64,000 nt of DNA from Hymenobacter gummosus (GCF_003970915.1 NZ_RXOF01000019.1:94623-158622); one strand, 5' to 3'; shown: positions 17,584 to 26,506, counted from the first letter of the stretch. The notes: generated by a model from the letters alone, not told the origin. Numbers and translations are program-made.

Positions 17584-18705
17584 ATGAAGAAGCTCGTTCT
17601 GACGATTCTGCCCGCGCTGGCTTTCCACGCCGCTGTGGCGCAGAATTCCGCCGTCAACAACGCTCAGCTGCTGAAGAAAAACGGTACGCTGGATAAGGCC
17701 AAAGTCGAAATCGACAAGGCCATAACCAACCCGAAGACGTCGAACAGTGCCAAAGCCTGGTACACCCGCGGGGAAATCTACGAGGACATGGGCCAGAGCC
17801 CGATCTACGCTAAGCTGCTGCAGCCGGGCGAAGGCGCGAAAGTCGCTTTTGAGTCCTACCAGAAGGCCATTGCGCTGGAAGGCAAGGACAGCGACTACGG
17901 CAAGCAGGCTTCTCAGCGGCTCGACAACATGTACGGTCTGGCCCTGAACGCCGGCGTGGAGAACTACAACGCGCAGAAGTACGACGAGGCGCTGGCTTCG
18001 TACCGGATGGCGCAGCAGATTCGTCCGCAGGACACCACGGCGCTGCTGTACGCTGCTTATGCATCTGAGGCCAAGCAGGATTTGGGCCAGGCGCGGGAGA
18101 ACTACAACAAGCTGGTGGCCATCAACTACAAGTCGCCGCAGCTCTACGAGCGTTTGTTGCGCATTGCCCGGCAGGAGAAGAACGAGGCCGAAGCTCAAAA
18201 GGTAGTGCAGCAGGCCCTGCAGCAGTACCCCACGAATAAGGTGTTTCTGCTGGAGGATCTGAACATGGCCCTCAGCGCCGGTCGTGGCCCGGAAGCCATC
18301 GACAAAATTCAGAAAGCCATTGCGGCGGATCCGAACAACTCCAACCTGTATTCGGTGCTCGGCTCGGTCTACGAGCAAAGCAAGCGGCCGGAGGAGGCGT
18401 TGGCGGCCCACAAGAAAGCCGTTGAGCTGGACCCCAAGAACTTCGATTCGCAGTTCAACCTGGGCGTATACTACTTTAACAAAGGCGCTGATATCAACCG
18501 GACCGTGCGCAACATGGACGTGAAGACGTATCAGCTCCGTGGCAAGAAGCTAGAGGCCGATAGCAAGAAGTTCATGGAGCAAGCCATTCCGTACTTCGAA
18601 ACCTCACTGCAAATCAAGCCTGACGAAGCTGCCGTTAAGTCGGCACTGCAGAAGGCGTACCTGAGCGTCGGGCGTAAGGCAGATGCCGAGCGCATGATGA
18701 AGTAG
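17584..18705 (+). CDS. Periplasmic tetratricopeptide repeat protein
   Basis: This 373-residue protein starts at ATG 17584. The signal peptide is MKKLVLTILPALAFHAAVAQ, with a cleavage site after AVA-Q. TPR units include NSAKAWYTRGEIYEDMGQ, YDEALASYRMAQQIRPQD, ARENYNKLVAINYKS, SNLYSVLGSVYEQSKRPEEA and ALAAHKKAVELDPKN. TPR proteins act as scaffolds for envelope complexes; the partner is unknown. It lies 70 bp after gyrA, but the terminator at gyrA's end suggests its own transcript. A good terminator follows at 18712. Confidence 0.85.
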   Translation: MKKLVLTILPALAFHAAVAQNSAVNNAQLLKKNGTLDKAKVEIDKAITNPKTSNSAKAWYTRGEIYEDMGQSPIYAKLLQPGEGAKVAFESYQKAIALEGKDSDYGKQASQRLDNMYGLALNAGVENYNAQKYDEALASYRMAQQIRPQDTTALLYAAYASEAKQDLGQARENYNKLVAINYKSPQLYERLLRIARQEKNEAEAQKVVQQALQQYPTNKVFLLEDLNMALSAGRGPEAIDKIQKAIAADPNNSNLYSVLGSVYEQSKRPEEALAAHKKAVELDPKNFDSQFNLGVYYFNKGADINRTVRNMDVKTYQLRGKKLEADSKKFMEQAIPYFETSLQIKPDEAAVKSALQKAYLSVGRKADAERMMK

Positions 18706-18711
18706 GGGAGT

Positions 18712-18750
18712 AAAACAAGGCCGGATTATCGTCTGGCCTTGTTTTAAAAA
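18712..18750 (+). terminator. Terminator of the TPR gene
   Basis: AAAACAAGGCC (18712-18722) pairs with GGCCTTGTTTT (18735-18745), followed by AAAAA. As the stem begins with A and ends with T, it can work in both directions. Confidence 0.85.
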
Positions 18751-19398
18751 ACATTACTTAACATAATATAAATTATAGCACAAAGTAATCTGTTAGATAC
18801 GCTAGGGGCCTGAGCTAATTTGGCTTGGTTGTCCGTGTCCCATTGCCAGTCCATTATATTTTGGCTTGGTTGTCCGTGTCCCATTGCCAGTCCATTATAT
18901 TATTGTATGTGGTACTTGGTGAGTTGCTTGCGAGTGTAAAGTTATGCCGCCTCCGCACGTAAAACTCCTGAGCTTGCCATTGGCCCCCAAGCAGTATTTG
19001 CCGTCCTCTGTGACTTAGGTTCAAGGGTTAAGCCGTAGGTCTCTTCTGCGTGTTGCATCAGCTTCTAACGTGTCTGAGGTTACTGACTGTAGGATTTAGC
19101 TAGTCCCCTGGCACGTTAGTCGAAGTTCCTCCAGTGTTGTGGTCAGATGGTGTATGATTTCCATTCAGGCGTGTTTGCGCGCGTTAGGGCTTTTGTAATT
19201 GTGTTTAGAGGCTTTGTGTCGTATTCTTCTCTTCGACCCTCTTGAGTGTGGGTGCCGATATTTGGTGTGTGCTAGACGCGCGCCAGTTATGTTTCAGGCG
19301 CCGTTTGATGGACCTCCCTCCTATCAAAGCCCGCTATCTAGATAGATTTTTTAATATAAAGTAGGTAGCAATGATAAATATTAGTATAAACAAGCATA
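18751..19398. other. AT-richer noncoding gap
   Basis: About 650 bases with no credible gene on either strand and a visibly lower GC than the surroundings. It contains the 41-bp tandem duplication listed next. The right end is strongly AT-rich (TAATATAAAG and similar). Confidence 0.6.
18819..18900. repeat. Perfect 41-bp tandem duplication
   Basis: Two head-to-tail copies, 18819-18859 and 18860-18900, of a unit starting TTTGGCTTGGTTGTCCG and ending CCAGTCCATTATA. I see no difference between copies, which implies a recent duplication. Confidence 0.9.
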
Positions 19399-19444
19399 AA
19401 AAGTACAAAAAAGTAAATACTGGTTTATACTTATTTGTACTTTT
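19399..19444. promoter_or_regulatory. AT-rich inverted repeat upstream of orphan gene
   Basis: AAAAGTACAA... (19399-19418) and the reverse complement of 19425-19444 match at 17 of 20 positions, with a 6-base loop. It lies 55 bases before the chosen start of the next gene, the place expected for an operator or promoter-region binding site. Confidence 0.5.
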
Positions 19445-19498
19445 ATGACTGTTATTTACTTCCTTAGTGTATGTTTGTACTACTCACTTGAAACCTTC

Positions 19499-20503
19499 AT
19501 GCCCAAGACTATAGACTACCCGCGTACCAGCTACCTCTCAGCCTGGGAAGTAGCAGAAGTAGTTGATGATACCGGGGGCAAATGCTCCATTGAAGCATGT
19601 GCCCGTAAGCTTAACCGCAAGGTCAGTGGAAGCTTTAAAGCCATACTGGGTTCCGCGGTGAAGTTTGGTTTGCTTATCAGCAAGCGCGAGATGCTCACCA
19701 CCACCAATTTGTTCCGGCGCATCAAGAATGCCTATGACAAATCGGAAGAGAAGATTTACCACCGCGAGGCCTTCCTGCATCCTCCGCTGTTCTCGCACAT
19801 CTGCCGAAAGTTTCGGAACCGAGAGCTACCCGTGCACATGCTGGATGTAATGCTGGTTCGGGAATTCGACGTGGAGGAAATCAATGCGCAGGGAGTTGCC
19901 AAAGCCTTCGTTGAGGGCGCCCGCATGGTTGACATCCTCGACGAGCGGAACGTCATTGCTGATATCGACCAGCTCAGCAAAGATGCGCCGCGCCGCTCGG
20001 GACTGGCCAGCCCCGAGATGGGGCTCAACATCTTCCGGCCCGAGGAAGACAATAGCCCAGGCTCAGCTGCACCGGAAAGACCAGCCCCGGTTGTTGCTCC
20101 AGTTCAGATAAGCGCGCCTTCATTTGCAGATGACGCCATTTCCAGTTTATTCGGCCTGGCGCCAGCAGCAACCCCGGCCGCCAGTATTCCAGCGGCCGCG
20201 GCGCTTGTACCACCAGCTGCCACTACACCAGTTGCTACAGCACCTCCCGTAGCTGCTCCACAAACGTCAACACCCGCTACGGCGGCTAGTGTACCTACGC
20301 CACCGCATGGTATTTCTGCTGCCGCACCAGTTGTACTACCAGAGAGCCCGGCAGCTCAGTCGGTATATGAACCAGGAGCTGCATATACCATTCGCATCAG
20401 CGGGCCGGGCCTTGACACGCAGCTCTCGGTGCAGGACGAGGCCGACCTGGTAATAGTGCAGGCCCTGCTGGACAAAGTACGCAAGCACGTGCAGCGCCGG
20501 TAG
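19499..20503 (+). CDS. Uncharacterised protein with winged-helix-like N-terminus and Ala/Pro linker
   Basis: This 334-residue protein starts at ATG 19499 (MPKTIDYPRTSYLSAWEVAE); an 18-codon in-frame extension to 19445 runs into the inverted repeat and is less likely. Residues about 15-75 look like a winged helix (CSIEACARKLNRKVSGSF, AVKFGLLISKREML). Residues 85-165 are helical and conserved-looking (MLDVMLVREFDVEEINAQG). Residues 190-295 form a low-complexity Ala/Pro/Thr linker. The C-terminal 40 residues (YTIRISGPGLDTQLS, then DLVIVQALLDKVRKHV) form a small alpha-beta unit. I do not recognise it. It is flanked by noncoding AT-rich DNA upstream and a terminator downstream, so it stands alone. 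Confidence 0.65.
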   Translation: MPKTIDYPRTSYLSAWEVAEVVDDTGGKCSIEACARKLNRKVSGSFKAILGSAVKFGLLISKREMLTTTNLFRRIKNAYDKSEEKIYHREAFLHPPLFSHICRKFRNRELPVHMLDVMLVREFDVEEINAQGVAKAFVEGARMVDILDERNVIADIDQLSKDAPRRSGLASPEMGLNIFRPEEDNSPGSAAPERPAPVVAPVQISAPSFADDAISSLFGLAPAATPAASIPAAAALVPPAATTPVATAPPVAAPQTSTPATAASVPTPPHGISAAAPVVLPESPAAQSVYEPGAAYTIRISGPGLDTQLSVQDEADLVIVQALLDKVRKHVQRR

Positions 20504-20512
20504 GAACAAAAG

Positions 20513-20556
20513 ACTGCCGCCGGGGTGGGAATGCTTCTTCCCTACCCCGGCGGCAG
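20513..20556. terminator. Convergent-gene terminator
   Basis: A 13-bp stem (CTGCCGCCGGGGT at 20514-20526 with 20544-20556) is extended inward by GGGAA/TTCCC. On the minus strand the stem is followed by TCTTTTG, so it fits best as the end of the glycosyltransferase gene. Confidence 0.8.
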
Positions 20557-20591
20557 CTTCACTCCCGGAACATTATTATGTTAAGCTAGGC

Positions 20592-22262
20592 CTAGTCGCG
20601 CCGGATTTCCGTGACGTACCAGCGCCCGTCGGCGAACTGGTGACTGACGTCGAAACTATCGATGGTGGTGATGCGCAGCCGACGGCCCCACCCGGCCGGA
20701 AACGGGGCGGCGCCGCGCGCGGGGGCGTAAACCAGGAGCGGTAACCGTTCCAGCACCTCGGGCTGCCGGGCGGGCTCCCACAGCGGAACGGCGCGGCCAG
20801 CCGTCCAGATCCATTTGATGTGCATGTCGCCGAGGCGGTAGACCGGCCCCTCCCGCAGCGCGGACCGCTCCGCTACCACCCGGGCCAGCGGACGCAGCCC
20901 GGGGTCGTCGCGGCGGCGCTGCCATTCGGGGTACGCGGGCATGAGCAGGCCGCTGGCCAGCAGCGTCAGGCCCAAACTGCCGACCGCGGCGGCGCGGGCC
21001 ACCCGGCCGCCGCGCCAGAGCTGCAGCACCAGGGTAGCAATGACCACGCACAGCCCGGTCACCAGCCAGTAACGCCCGGTAGCCACGGCAAAGCTGCGCA
21101 GCCCGACCAGCGGCATAGCCACGGGTACGGCCAGCGTCAGCAGCAGCACCAACGCCGCCCAGGCCCGCGGCACCCAACGGTCGGCCGGGTGGCCGGGGGC
21201 CGCCGCGGGGCTCAGCCAGTGGCGCAGCAGGCCCGCGGCCAGCAAGGCCAGCGGGGGCAGAACCGGCAGCAGGTACCGCTCCTTTTTCTCGGGCACCAGG
21301 CTCAGCAGCAGCAGCGTGGCGGCTACCCAGGCCAGCACCAACGCGTACGGGGCGTAGGGCCGCACCCGGGGCGCCGCATAGGGCCACACCAGGGCCGCCA
21401 GCGCCGCCAGCGCCCAAAACCCCATAAAGACGGGAAAGCTCACGTAAAACCAGAAGGGCTGCACGTGACGGTTGGCCCAGGAGCTGGATTCCACCTGCGC
21501 CACCTGGCTGGCTTCGCTCTGGTGCTGGCTGAGCACGTACAGCGGCCAGCTGCCGCCCAGGGCCAGCCCCACCCCTATCATTAGCAACAGGCCCGGCCAC
21601 TGCCGGCGCAGCGCCGCCCGCTCGCCGCGCAGAGCGTAGGCCAGCAGGAAGGGTAGCAGCATGCCGTAGGGCGCTACGGGGCCTTTGCTGAGGATGGAAA
21701 GGCCAATGAGCACCCCGCCGAGGGCAAACCAGCCCCAGCCCCGCCCCGGGGCCTGCAGCCCCCGTACGGCCGCCGCCAGCGCCCCCAGCATAAAGCTGTA
21801 GCAGTAGATGTCCCAGCCGTTGCCGTCGCGGCCGGCGGTGAGCAGCAGCAGCGACGAGGCCAGCACCAGGGCCGCCAGCCAGGCCGTGCGGCCCTCATCG
21901 GCGGGCGGGGTGAGGCGCCGGGCCAGCGCCCAGCAGAACAGCACCAGCAGACCGGCCCCCAGGGCCGAGGGCAGGCGCAGCAGGCCGAGGTCGGTGGTGG
22001 AGCCGGTCAGGTGCATGACGGCGGCCACCAGCCAGGTGGGCAGCGGGGGCTTGGCCAGGCGCAGCTCCCCGTTCATGGTGGGCAGCAGCCAGGAGCCGCC
22101 GGCGTGCATTTCGCGGGCGGCCACGAAGTTGCGGGCTTCCATCAGCCCGATTTCGGGAGCATCGAGCCGCACCAGCAGGCCCACCCCCAATACTACTCCC
22201 AGCACCACCCACTGCACCCAGCGCCGCGGCCAGCCCGCAGCGGTCAGAATCGAATTCGTCAT
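20592..22262 (-). CDS. ArnT/PMT-like membrane glycosyltransferase (GT39/GT83 type)
   Basis: This 556-residue inner-membrane protein has about a dozen hydrophobic helices. The N-terminal first periplasmic loop carries the conserved acidic site: RLDAPEIGLMEARNFVAAREM, followed by GSWLLPTMNGELRLAKPPL, the pattern of ArnT-like enzymes that take a sugar from undecaprenyl phosphate and put it on lipid A, glycan or protein. VPEKKERYLLPVLPPLALL is also typical. The C-terminal third is a periplasmic alpha-beta domain. The acceptor is unknown. It faces a nucleotide-sugar epimerase and lies near a GT2 enzyme and a LAB_N protein, consistent with one lipid-linked sugar pathway. Confidence 0.82.
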   Translation of the reverse strand: MTNSILTAAGWPRRWVQWVVLGVVLGVGLLVRLDAPEIGLMEARNFVAAREMHAGGSWLLPTMNGELRLAKPPLPTWLVAAVMHLTGSTTDLGLLRLPSALGAGLLVLFCWALARRLTPPADEGRTAWLAALVLASSLLLLTAGRDGNGWDIYCYSFMLGALAAAVRGLQAPGRGWGWFALGGVLIGLSILSKGPVAPYGMLLPFLLAYALRGERAALRRQWPGLLLMIGVGLALGGSWPLYVLSQHQSEASQVAQVESSSWANRHVQPFWFYVSFPVFMGFWALAALAALVWPYAAPRVRPYAPYALVLAWVAATLLLLSLVPEKKERYLLPVLPPLALLAAGLLRHWLSPAAAPGHPADRWVPRAWAALVLLLTLAVPVAMPLVGLRSFAVATGRYWLVTGLCVVIATLVLQLWRGGRVARAAAVGSLGLTLLASGLLMPAYPEWQRRRDDPGLRPLARVVAERSALREGPVYRLGDMHIKWIWTAGRAVPLWEPARQPEVLERLPLLVYAPARGAAPFPAGWGRRLRITTIDSFDVSHQFADGRWYVTEIRRD

Positions 22263-22343
22263 AGAAAACAGGCCAAGCGCCGGGGCATATACGGCCCGGC
22301 GGGCTGAAAGCTACGTATGCGGGGCGTAAGCGGGCTTTTCGGC

Positions 22344-22351
22344 TACCTTTG
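22344..22351 (+). promoter_or_regulatory. Promoter -7 box of the epimerase gene
   Basis: TACCTTTG matches the Bacteroidota -7 consensus TAnnTTTG, 45 bases upstream of the ATG. I see no clear TTTG at the -33 distance. Confidence 0.6.
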
Positions 22352-22395
22352 CCGGCCTTCGCCCTCTCCTACTCCGCCTCACCATTCCTCGCCTT

Positions 22396-23391
22396 ATGCC
22401 CACGGTCCTCGTCACCGGTTGCGCGGGTTTTATCGGTTCTCACCTTTGCCAGCGTTTGCTCGCCGACGGGTTTCGCGTCCTCGGCCTCGATAATTTCGAC
22501 CCCTTCTACGACCGCGCCCTCAAGGAGCTGAACCTGCAGCCCCTGCTGGCGCACCCGGATTTCACGTTTCGGGAGCTGGATCTGCGCCACGGCGCCGCCG
22601 CCCTCGATGCCGCCTGGCCCGCCCCCGCCGACACGCCCGACGTGGTGGTGCACCTGGCCGCCAAGGCCGGCGTGGGCCCCTCCGTCAGGGAGCCCCTGGC
22701 TTACCTCGACAACAACGTGCTGGCCACCGCACACCTGCTGGAGTGGATGCGCACGCGCAGCATCAGCCGGCTGCTGTTTGCCTCGTCCTCCTCGGTGTAC
22801 GGCAACACCCGGCGCCTGCCCTTCAACGAGGACGAGCAGCTGCAGCAGGCCTGCATTTCGCCCTACGCCACCAGCAAGCTGGCCGGCGAGGAGCTGACCT
22901 ACACCTACCACCACCTGTACCGCCTGAGCGTGCTCAACGCGCGCTTCTTCACCGTCTACGGCCCGCGCCAGCGCCCCGATCTGGCCATTCACAAGTTTGT
23001 GCGCCTGCTGCGGGCCGGCCAGCCCATCCCGGTATACGGCAACGGCAGCACGGCCCGCGACTACACCTTCGTGGCCGATACGGTGGACGGAGTGGTGCGC
23101 GGGGTGCGCTACCTGCTAAGCCACGAGGGCGTGTACGAGACGGTGAACCTGGGCAACAACCGCCCCGTGCCCCTGCTCGAGCTGATTCAGGCCGTGGCCA
23201 CGGCCGTAGGCGTGGAGGCCCGGCTGGACTATCAGCCCATGCAGGCCGGCGACGTGGACATCACCTACGCCGACATCAGCAAGGCCCAGCAGCTGCTCGG
23301 CTACGCCCCCCAGACCCCGCTGGCCGAGGGCCTGCGGCAGTTTGTGGAATGGCTGAGGGCCACGGAACCCTCCGCAGCCCTCAGCCAGTAA
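22396..23391 (+). CDS. NAD-dependent nucleotide-sugar epimerase (UDP-glucuronate 4-epimerase type)
   Basis: This 331-residue extended short-chain dehydrogenase/reductase has the Rossmann glycine motif TGCAGFIGSH at residues 7-16. Catalysis uses Ser/Tyr/Lys: the SSSSVYG segment near 130 and YATSK near 155. The sugar-specific part includes VYGPRQRPDLAIHKF, seen in the UDP-glucuronate/UDP-galacturonate epimerase subgroup, and YGNGSTARDYTFV. It interconverts 4-epimers of a UDP-sugar in the cytoplasm; the exact sugar is inferred from the family. It is divergent from the ArnT-like gene and convergent with the LAB_N gene. Confidence 0.88.
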   Translation: MPTVLVTGCAGFIGSHLCQRLLADGFRVLGLDNFDPFYDRALKELNLQPLLAHPDFTFRELDLRHGAAALDAAWPAPADTPDVVVHLAAKAGVGPSVREPLAYLDNNVLATAHLLEWMRTRSISRLLFASSSSVYGNTRRLPFNEDEQLQQACISPYATSKLAGEELTYTYHHLYRLSVLNARFFTVYGPRQRPDLAIHKFVRLLRAGQPIPVYGNGSTARDYTFVADTVDGVVRGVRYLLSHEGVYETVNLGNNRPVPLLELIQAVATAVGVEARLDYQPMQAGDVDITYADISKAQQLLGYAPQTPLAEGLRQFVEWLRATEPSAALSQ

Positions 23392-23438
23392 GTAGTTTCA
23401 GAAAGTAAACAACGACACCGCCGCGGCGGCCGGGCACC

Positions 23439-24155
23439 TTAGCGCGGCTGCAGCGGCGGTAGTTTTTCGTCGAGGGCCGCGGCCGGGGTGGAATTTTCGG
23501 TTGGACGAGTGCGGCGGGCATTGCGGCGCAGCTCCCGCCGCAGCAGCACGATGTTGCGGGCGTAGACGACGGTGCCGAAGACGTTGCCCACGATGAGCAC
23601 CACGTCGACGGGGCGGCGCAGCACGGCGTAGGTCAGGATGAGGATGGAGCCCACGAAGCTGACCACCCAGAAGCCCAGCGGCAGCACCGACTCGCCCTTG
23701 CGCTCGGAGTAAATCCACTGGTAGACGAAGCGCAGCAGAAAGATGGTCTGCCCGATGGCGCCCAGCGCCAGCACCCCGCCCGGAATGCGGGTGCGCAGCA
23801 TCTGCTGCAGGCTGAAGTGCTGGTTGCCGACCACGAACCAGGCCAGCACGGCCAGGGGAAACACGTAGGCCCCGAGGCGAAACCAGCGGCCCAGCTTGGC
23901 CCACTCGCCCAGCAGCTGCAGGTTGCGGATGTAGATGCCGTAGCTGATGATCTGCGCGCCCAGGATAACCGGGTCGTGGCGCAGCATGCCGTAGAGTATC
24001 ATCAGCAGGGACGAGACCAGGCTGATCTGCCAGAACAAGGTGGGCACCAGCACCCGCCGGGCCCGCTCGCTCTGCACCCACTGCAGCACAATGCGGCTGG
24101 AAAACAACAGCTGCGAGGTCAGTCCAATCAGCAGCGCGACGGTTTCGGTGTTCAT
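23439..24155 (-). CDS. LAB_N (lipid A biosynthesis N-terminal) membrane protein, duplicated domain
   Basis: This 238-residue inner-membrane protein is made of two tandem LAB_N units: residues about 8-78 (GLTSQLLFSSRIVLQWVQSE, later GAQIISYGIYIRNL) and about 133-210 (GQTIFLLRFVYQWIYSERKG, later GNVFGTVVYARNIVLL). Each unit has the FxxRFxxQW-type signature and several helices. In other bacteria a single unit is fused to LpxB or stands alone next to a GT2 enzyme, as here: the GT2 gene ends 18 bp upstream on the same strand. It probably helps hand a lipid-linked sugar across or within the membrane. The exact role is not established. Confidence 0.82.
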   Translation of the reverse strand: MNTETVALLIGLTSQLLFSSRIVLQWVQSERARRVLVPTLFWQISLVSSLLMILYGMLRHDPVILGAQIISYGIYIRNLQLLGEWAKLGRWFRLGAYVFPLAVLAWFVVGNQHFSLQQMLRTRIPGGVLALGAIGQTIFLLRFVYQWIYSERKGESVLPLGFWVVSFVGSILILTYAVLRRPVDVVLIVGNVFGTVVYARNIVLLRRELRRNARRTRPTENSTPAAALDEKLPPLQPR

Positions 24156-24173
24156 AACCCTGGGTGGCGCGGG

Positions 24174-24926
24174 CTAGGCGGCGGACTGGTGGTGCTGCTC
24201 CCCGATTTCGTAGTTTTTCCAGCGGGAGCGAATCCAGCGGTAGCCGAAGGTGTCGACCAGGGGCTTCCAGAGCCGGTTCCAAAGGTTGTACTTCGCCGTG
24301 CCGGCAAAGCGCGGGAAATGGCGCACCGGCAGCTGCTTGACCTTGCCGCCCTGCAGCTGCACCAAGGCCCCCAGGAAACGGTGCATGCCGTGGAAGAGCG
24401 GAATGCGGCGGGCGTACTCAATCTTGAGAATCTTCAGCGGACAGCCCGTGTCCACGATGCCGTCGTTGATCATCAGCCGGCGGAAGTTGTTGGCAATTTT
24501 CGACGAGAGCAGCTTCACGGCCGAGTCCTGGCGCTTGGCCCGGATGCCGGTGACCATGTCGTACTCGGGGAAAAACGGCAGCAGCTCCACGAAGTCCAGC
24601 GGCGTGGTCTGAATATCGGAGTCGATGTAGCCCACCAGCGTGCCGCGGGCGTGGTCGATACCGGCCTTGATGGCCGTGCTCAGGCCGCGGTTCTGGGCCA
24701 GGGAAATAAAGGCGTAGCGCGCATCCTGGCGGCAGATGGTGCGCATCAGGGCCAGGGACCCGTCGGTAGAGCCGTCGTTGACGAAGAGCACGGTGGTGGC
24801 CACCGGGGCAATTTCGAGGTACTTGTTCATCTCCACCACAAACTGCTGCAGGCTCTCCTCTTCGTTGTACACGGGCACGAGGACGGTCAGCGACTGGGTG
24901 GCCAGGTAACGGGCGTTGTCAGACAT
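24174..24926 (-). CDS. GT2 family glycosyltransferase (polyprenyl-phosphate sugar synthase type)
   Basis: A 250-residue GT-A fold enzyme of the DPM1/ArnC group. The nucleotide-sugar site has VPVYNEEESL (about 18-27), VNDGSTDGS and the metal-binding DxD in GYIDSDIQTTP. Unlike ArnC or GtrB it lacks C-terminal transmembrane helices and ends in a basic WIRSRWKNYEI stretch, so it is peripheral. It likely moves a sugar from a nucleotide carrier to undecaprenyl phosphate, feeding the ArnT-like enzyme. I chose ATG 24926 (MSDNARYL); the three-residue longer form begins with TTG. On the minus strand TACCTTGC at 24945-24952 is a plausible -7 box. Confidence 0.87.
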   Translation of the reverse strand: MSDNARYLATQSLTVLVPVYNEEESLQQFVVEMNKYLEIAPVATTVLFVNDGSTDGSLALMRTICRQDARYAFISLAQNRGLSTAIKAGIDHARGTLVGYIDSDIQTTPLDFVELLPFFPEYDMVTGIRAKRQDSAVKLLSSKIANNFRRLMINDGIVDTGCPLKILKIEYARRIPLFHGMHRFLGALVQLQGGKVKQLPVRHFPRFAGTAKYNLWNRLWKPLVDTFGYRWIRSRWKNYEIGEQHHQSAA

Positions 24927-25101
24927 AAAGGCCAAAAATGGCGTGCAAGGTAGCCAGGATTTCGGGGCGGGACGCCCCGCGCATCTACGCCGCCGGCGCG
25001 GGGAAGTTGGTGAGCCGGGTAACGCCGCCTTAATATTGGCATACCAAACCCCGGCCGCGCCGCGTTGTTTGGGCCGGTTTTATTCTTTTTTGCCATTTCT
25101 C

Positions 25102-25755
25102 GTGAAACACTTCTGCGCACTGGCGGCCGCCCTGGGGCTGCTCACCCTTCCCGCCGCGGCCCAGGTCAGCCGCCTGTTTACCTCCCCGCCCGACTCGCTG
25201 CGCCCCCGCCGGGCCCTCAAGCTGGGCACCGTTTCGGGCAGCAGCGCGTTTACCCTGGGCTACGAGCGGCAGCTGGGCCGGCACTACAGCCTGGAAGCCA
25301 CCCTGGGCTACCACACCGTCGGCCACCGCGGGGGCAACCAGATATGGATGGGCCCCGACACGGGCTACGTCAACCTACCCGTACGTCTGCGCTACCAGAC
25401 CTTGGAGCTGAGCGGGCAGCTGCGGCGCTACCTGCAGCGGCGCAAGCCCGCGCTGGTGGGCTGGTACGCCGCCGCCGGCCTGCGCCTGACCGGCAACTGG
25501 GAGCAGCGCCGGTACGCGGGCCGCGTGCACCGCTATTTCGGCTCCGGGCAGGCCGTGCTGCTCCACCTGGGCCGGCAGTGGCAGCTCGGCCCGCGCTTCA
25601 CCTTCGACGCCCACCTGGGCCCCGAGCTGACTGCCTACTACCACCGGGAGCAGCGCTACAACTGGCGCACGGGCTTTGCCGACCCCACCGGCCCGCGCCG
25701 CCTGCGGGCCCAGCTGCACCCGGTGCTGGCCCTGCAGCTGGGCTCCCGGTTCTAG
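25102..25755 (+). CDS. Small outer-membrane beta-barrel protein 1
   Basis: This 217-residue protein starts at GTG 25102: signal peptide KHFCALAAALGLLTLPAAAQ, then alternating amphipathic strands such as FTLGYERQLGRHYSLEATLGY, YVNLPVRLRYQTLELSG and WQLGPRFTFDAHLGPEL, ending LQLGSRF with a C-terminal aromatic residue typical of barrels inserted by BAM. It is similar in size and build to the next gene, 109 bp downstream on the same strand. No ligand or enzyme motif is visible. Confidence 0.72.
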   Translation: MKHFCALAAALGLLTLPAAAQVSRLFTSPPDSLRPRRALKLGTVSGSSAFTLGYERQLGRHYSLEATLGYHTVGHRGGNQIWMGPDTGYVNLPVRLRYQTLELSGQLRRYLQRRKPALVGWYAAAGLRLTGNWEQRRYAGRVHRYFGSGQAVLLHLGRQWQLGPRFTFDAHLGPELTAYYHREQRYNWRTGFADPTGPRRLRAQLHPVLALQLGSRF

Positions 25756-25864
25756 CCCCGATACCCCTTCAACAACCGGTATACACCAGCCGAAACCACG
25801 GCGGGCAGCTGTTTTGCGCCCGGAATCCGCTATACTTAGGTGTCCGATTTATTCTTCCTGCGCT

Positions 25865-26500
25865 ATGTTCCTCTCCTACGCCACTCTGCCCGGCGCTTTG
25901 CTGCTGACAACCAGGTTGCTCACCCCCTGCTCGGCGGCCCCCAAGCCGGCGCCCCACGCGCACTCCTTTCCCGCCGATACCATCCGCCATACCGCCAGCC
26001 GCGCCACCGGCACGCACCTGCTCAAGCTGGGTTCCCGCCTGAGCCTGCTGACGGGCCTGGCCACGGTGCCGCAGCTGCAGTACGAAGCCCGCATCAGCCC
26101 CGACTGGAGCCTGCAGGCCGGGGCGGGCTACCGGCTGCGCGAAAGAAACCTGGGCGTCAGCCGCCGCATTACCTCGTCGTTCTTTACGCTGGACGCTGGC
26201 GCCCGCCGCTACAACAATGCCGCTACCCGGGCCCCGCTCAGCGGCTCGTATTTCGGGTTCGGGCTGGGCGCCGTTTATATCGACTCCCGCACCCGAACCG
26301 TTGATCAGCCGGAAATCGAACACAACAAAGGCGCTCTGGTGCAGGCCCAGGGTCAATGGGGCACGCAGGCTGCCCTCAGCCGCCGACTAACCCTGGATTT
26401 GTCCCTGGGGGCCAGCCTGGCCTGCCGGCTCACCACGGCCGATACCCAGCGGATATGGTTTTCGCCGGAAATAGGCCTGGCGCTGGGCTACCGGCACTGA
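25865..26500 (+). CDS. Small outer-membrane beta-barrel protein 2
   Basis: This 211-residue protein starts at ATG 25865, with a signal sequence (LPGALLLTTRLLTPCSAA), strands LLKLGSRLSLLTGLATVPQL, WSLQAGAGYRLRERNL and YFGFGLGAVYIDSRT, and the ending EIGLALGYRH. It belongs to the porin-like small barrel type common in Bacteroidota, likely the outer membrane. It is convergent with hisIE, whose stop is only 6 bases away, with no terminator hairpin in the gap. Confidence 0.7.
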   Translation: MFLSYATLPGALLLTTRLLTPCSAAPKPAPHAHSFPADTIRHTASRATGTHLLKLGSRLSLLTGLATVPQLQYEARISPDWSLQAGAGYRLRERNLGVSRRITSSFFTLDAGARRYNNAATRAPLSGSYFGFGLGAVYIDSRTRTVDQPEIEHNKGALVQAQGQWGTQAALSRRLTLDLSLGASLACRLTTADTQRIWFSPEIGLALGYRH

Positions 26501-26506
26501 CACCAG

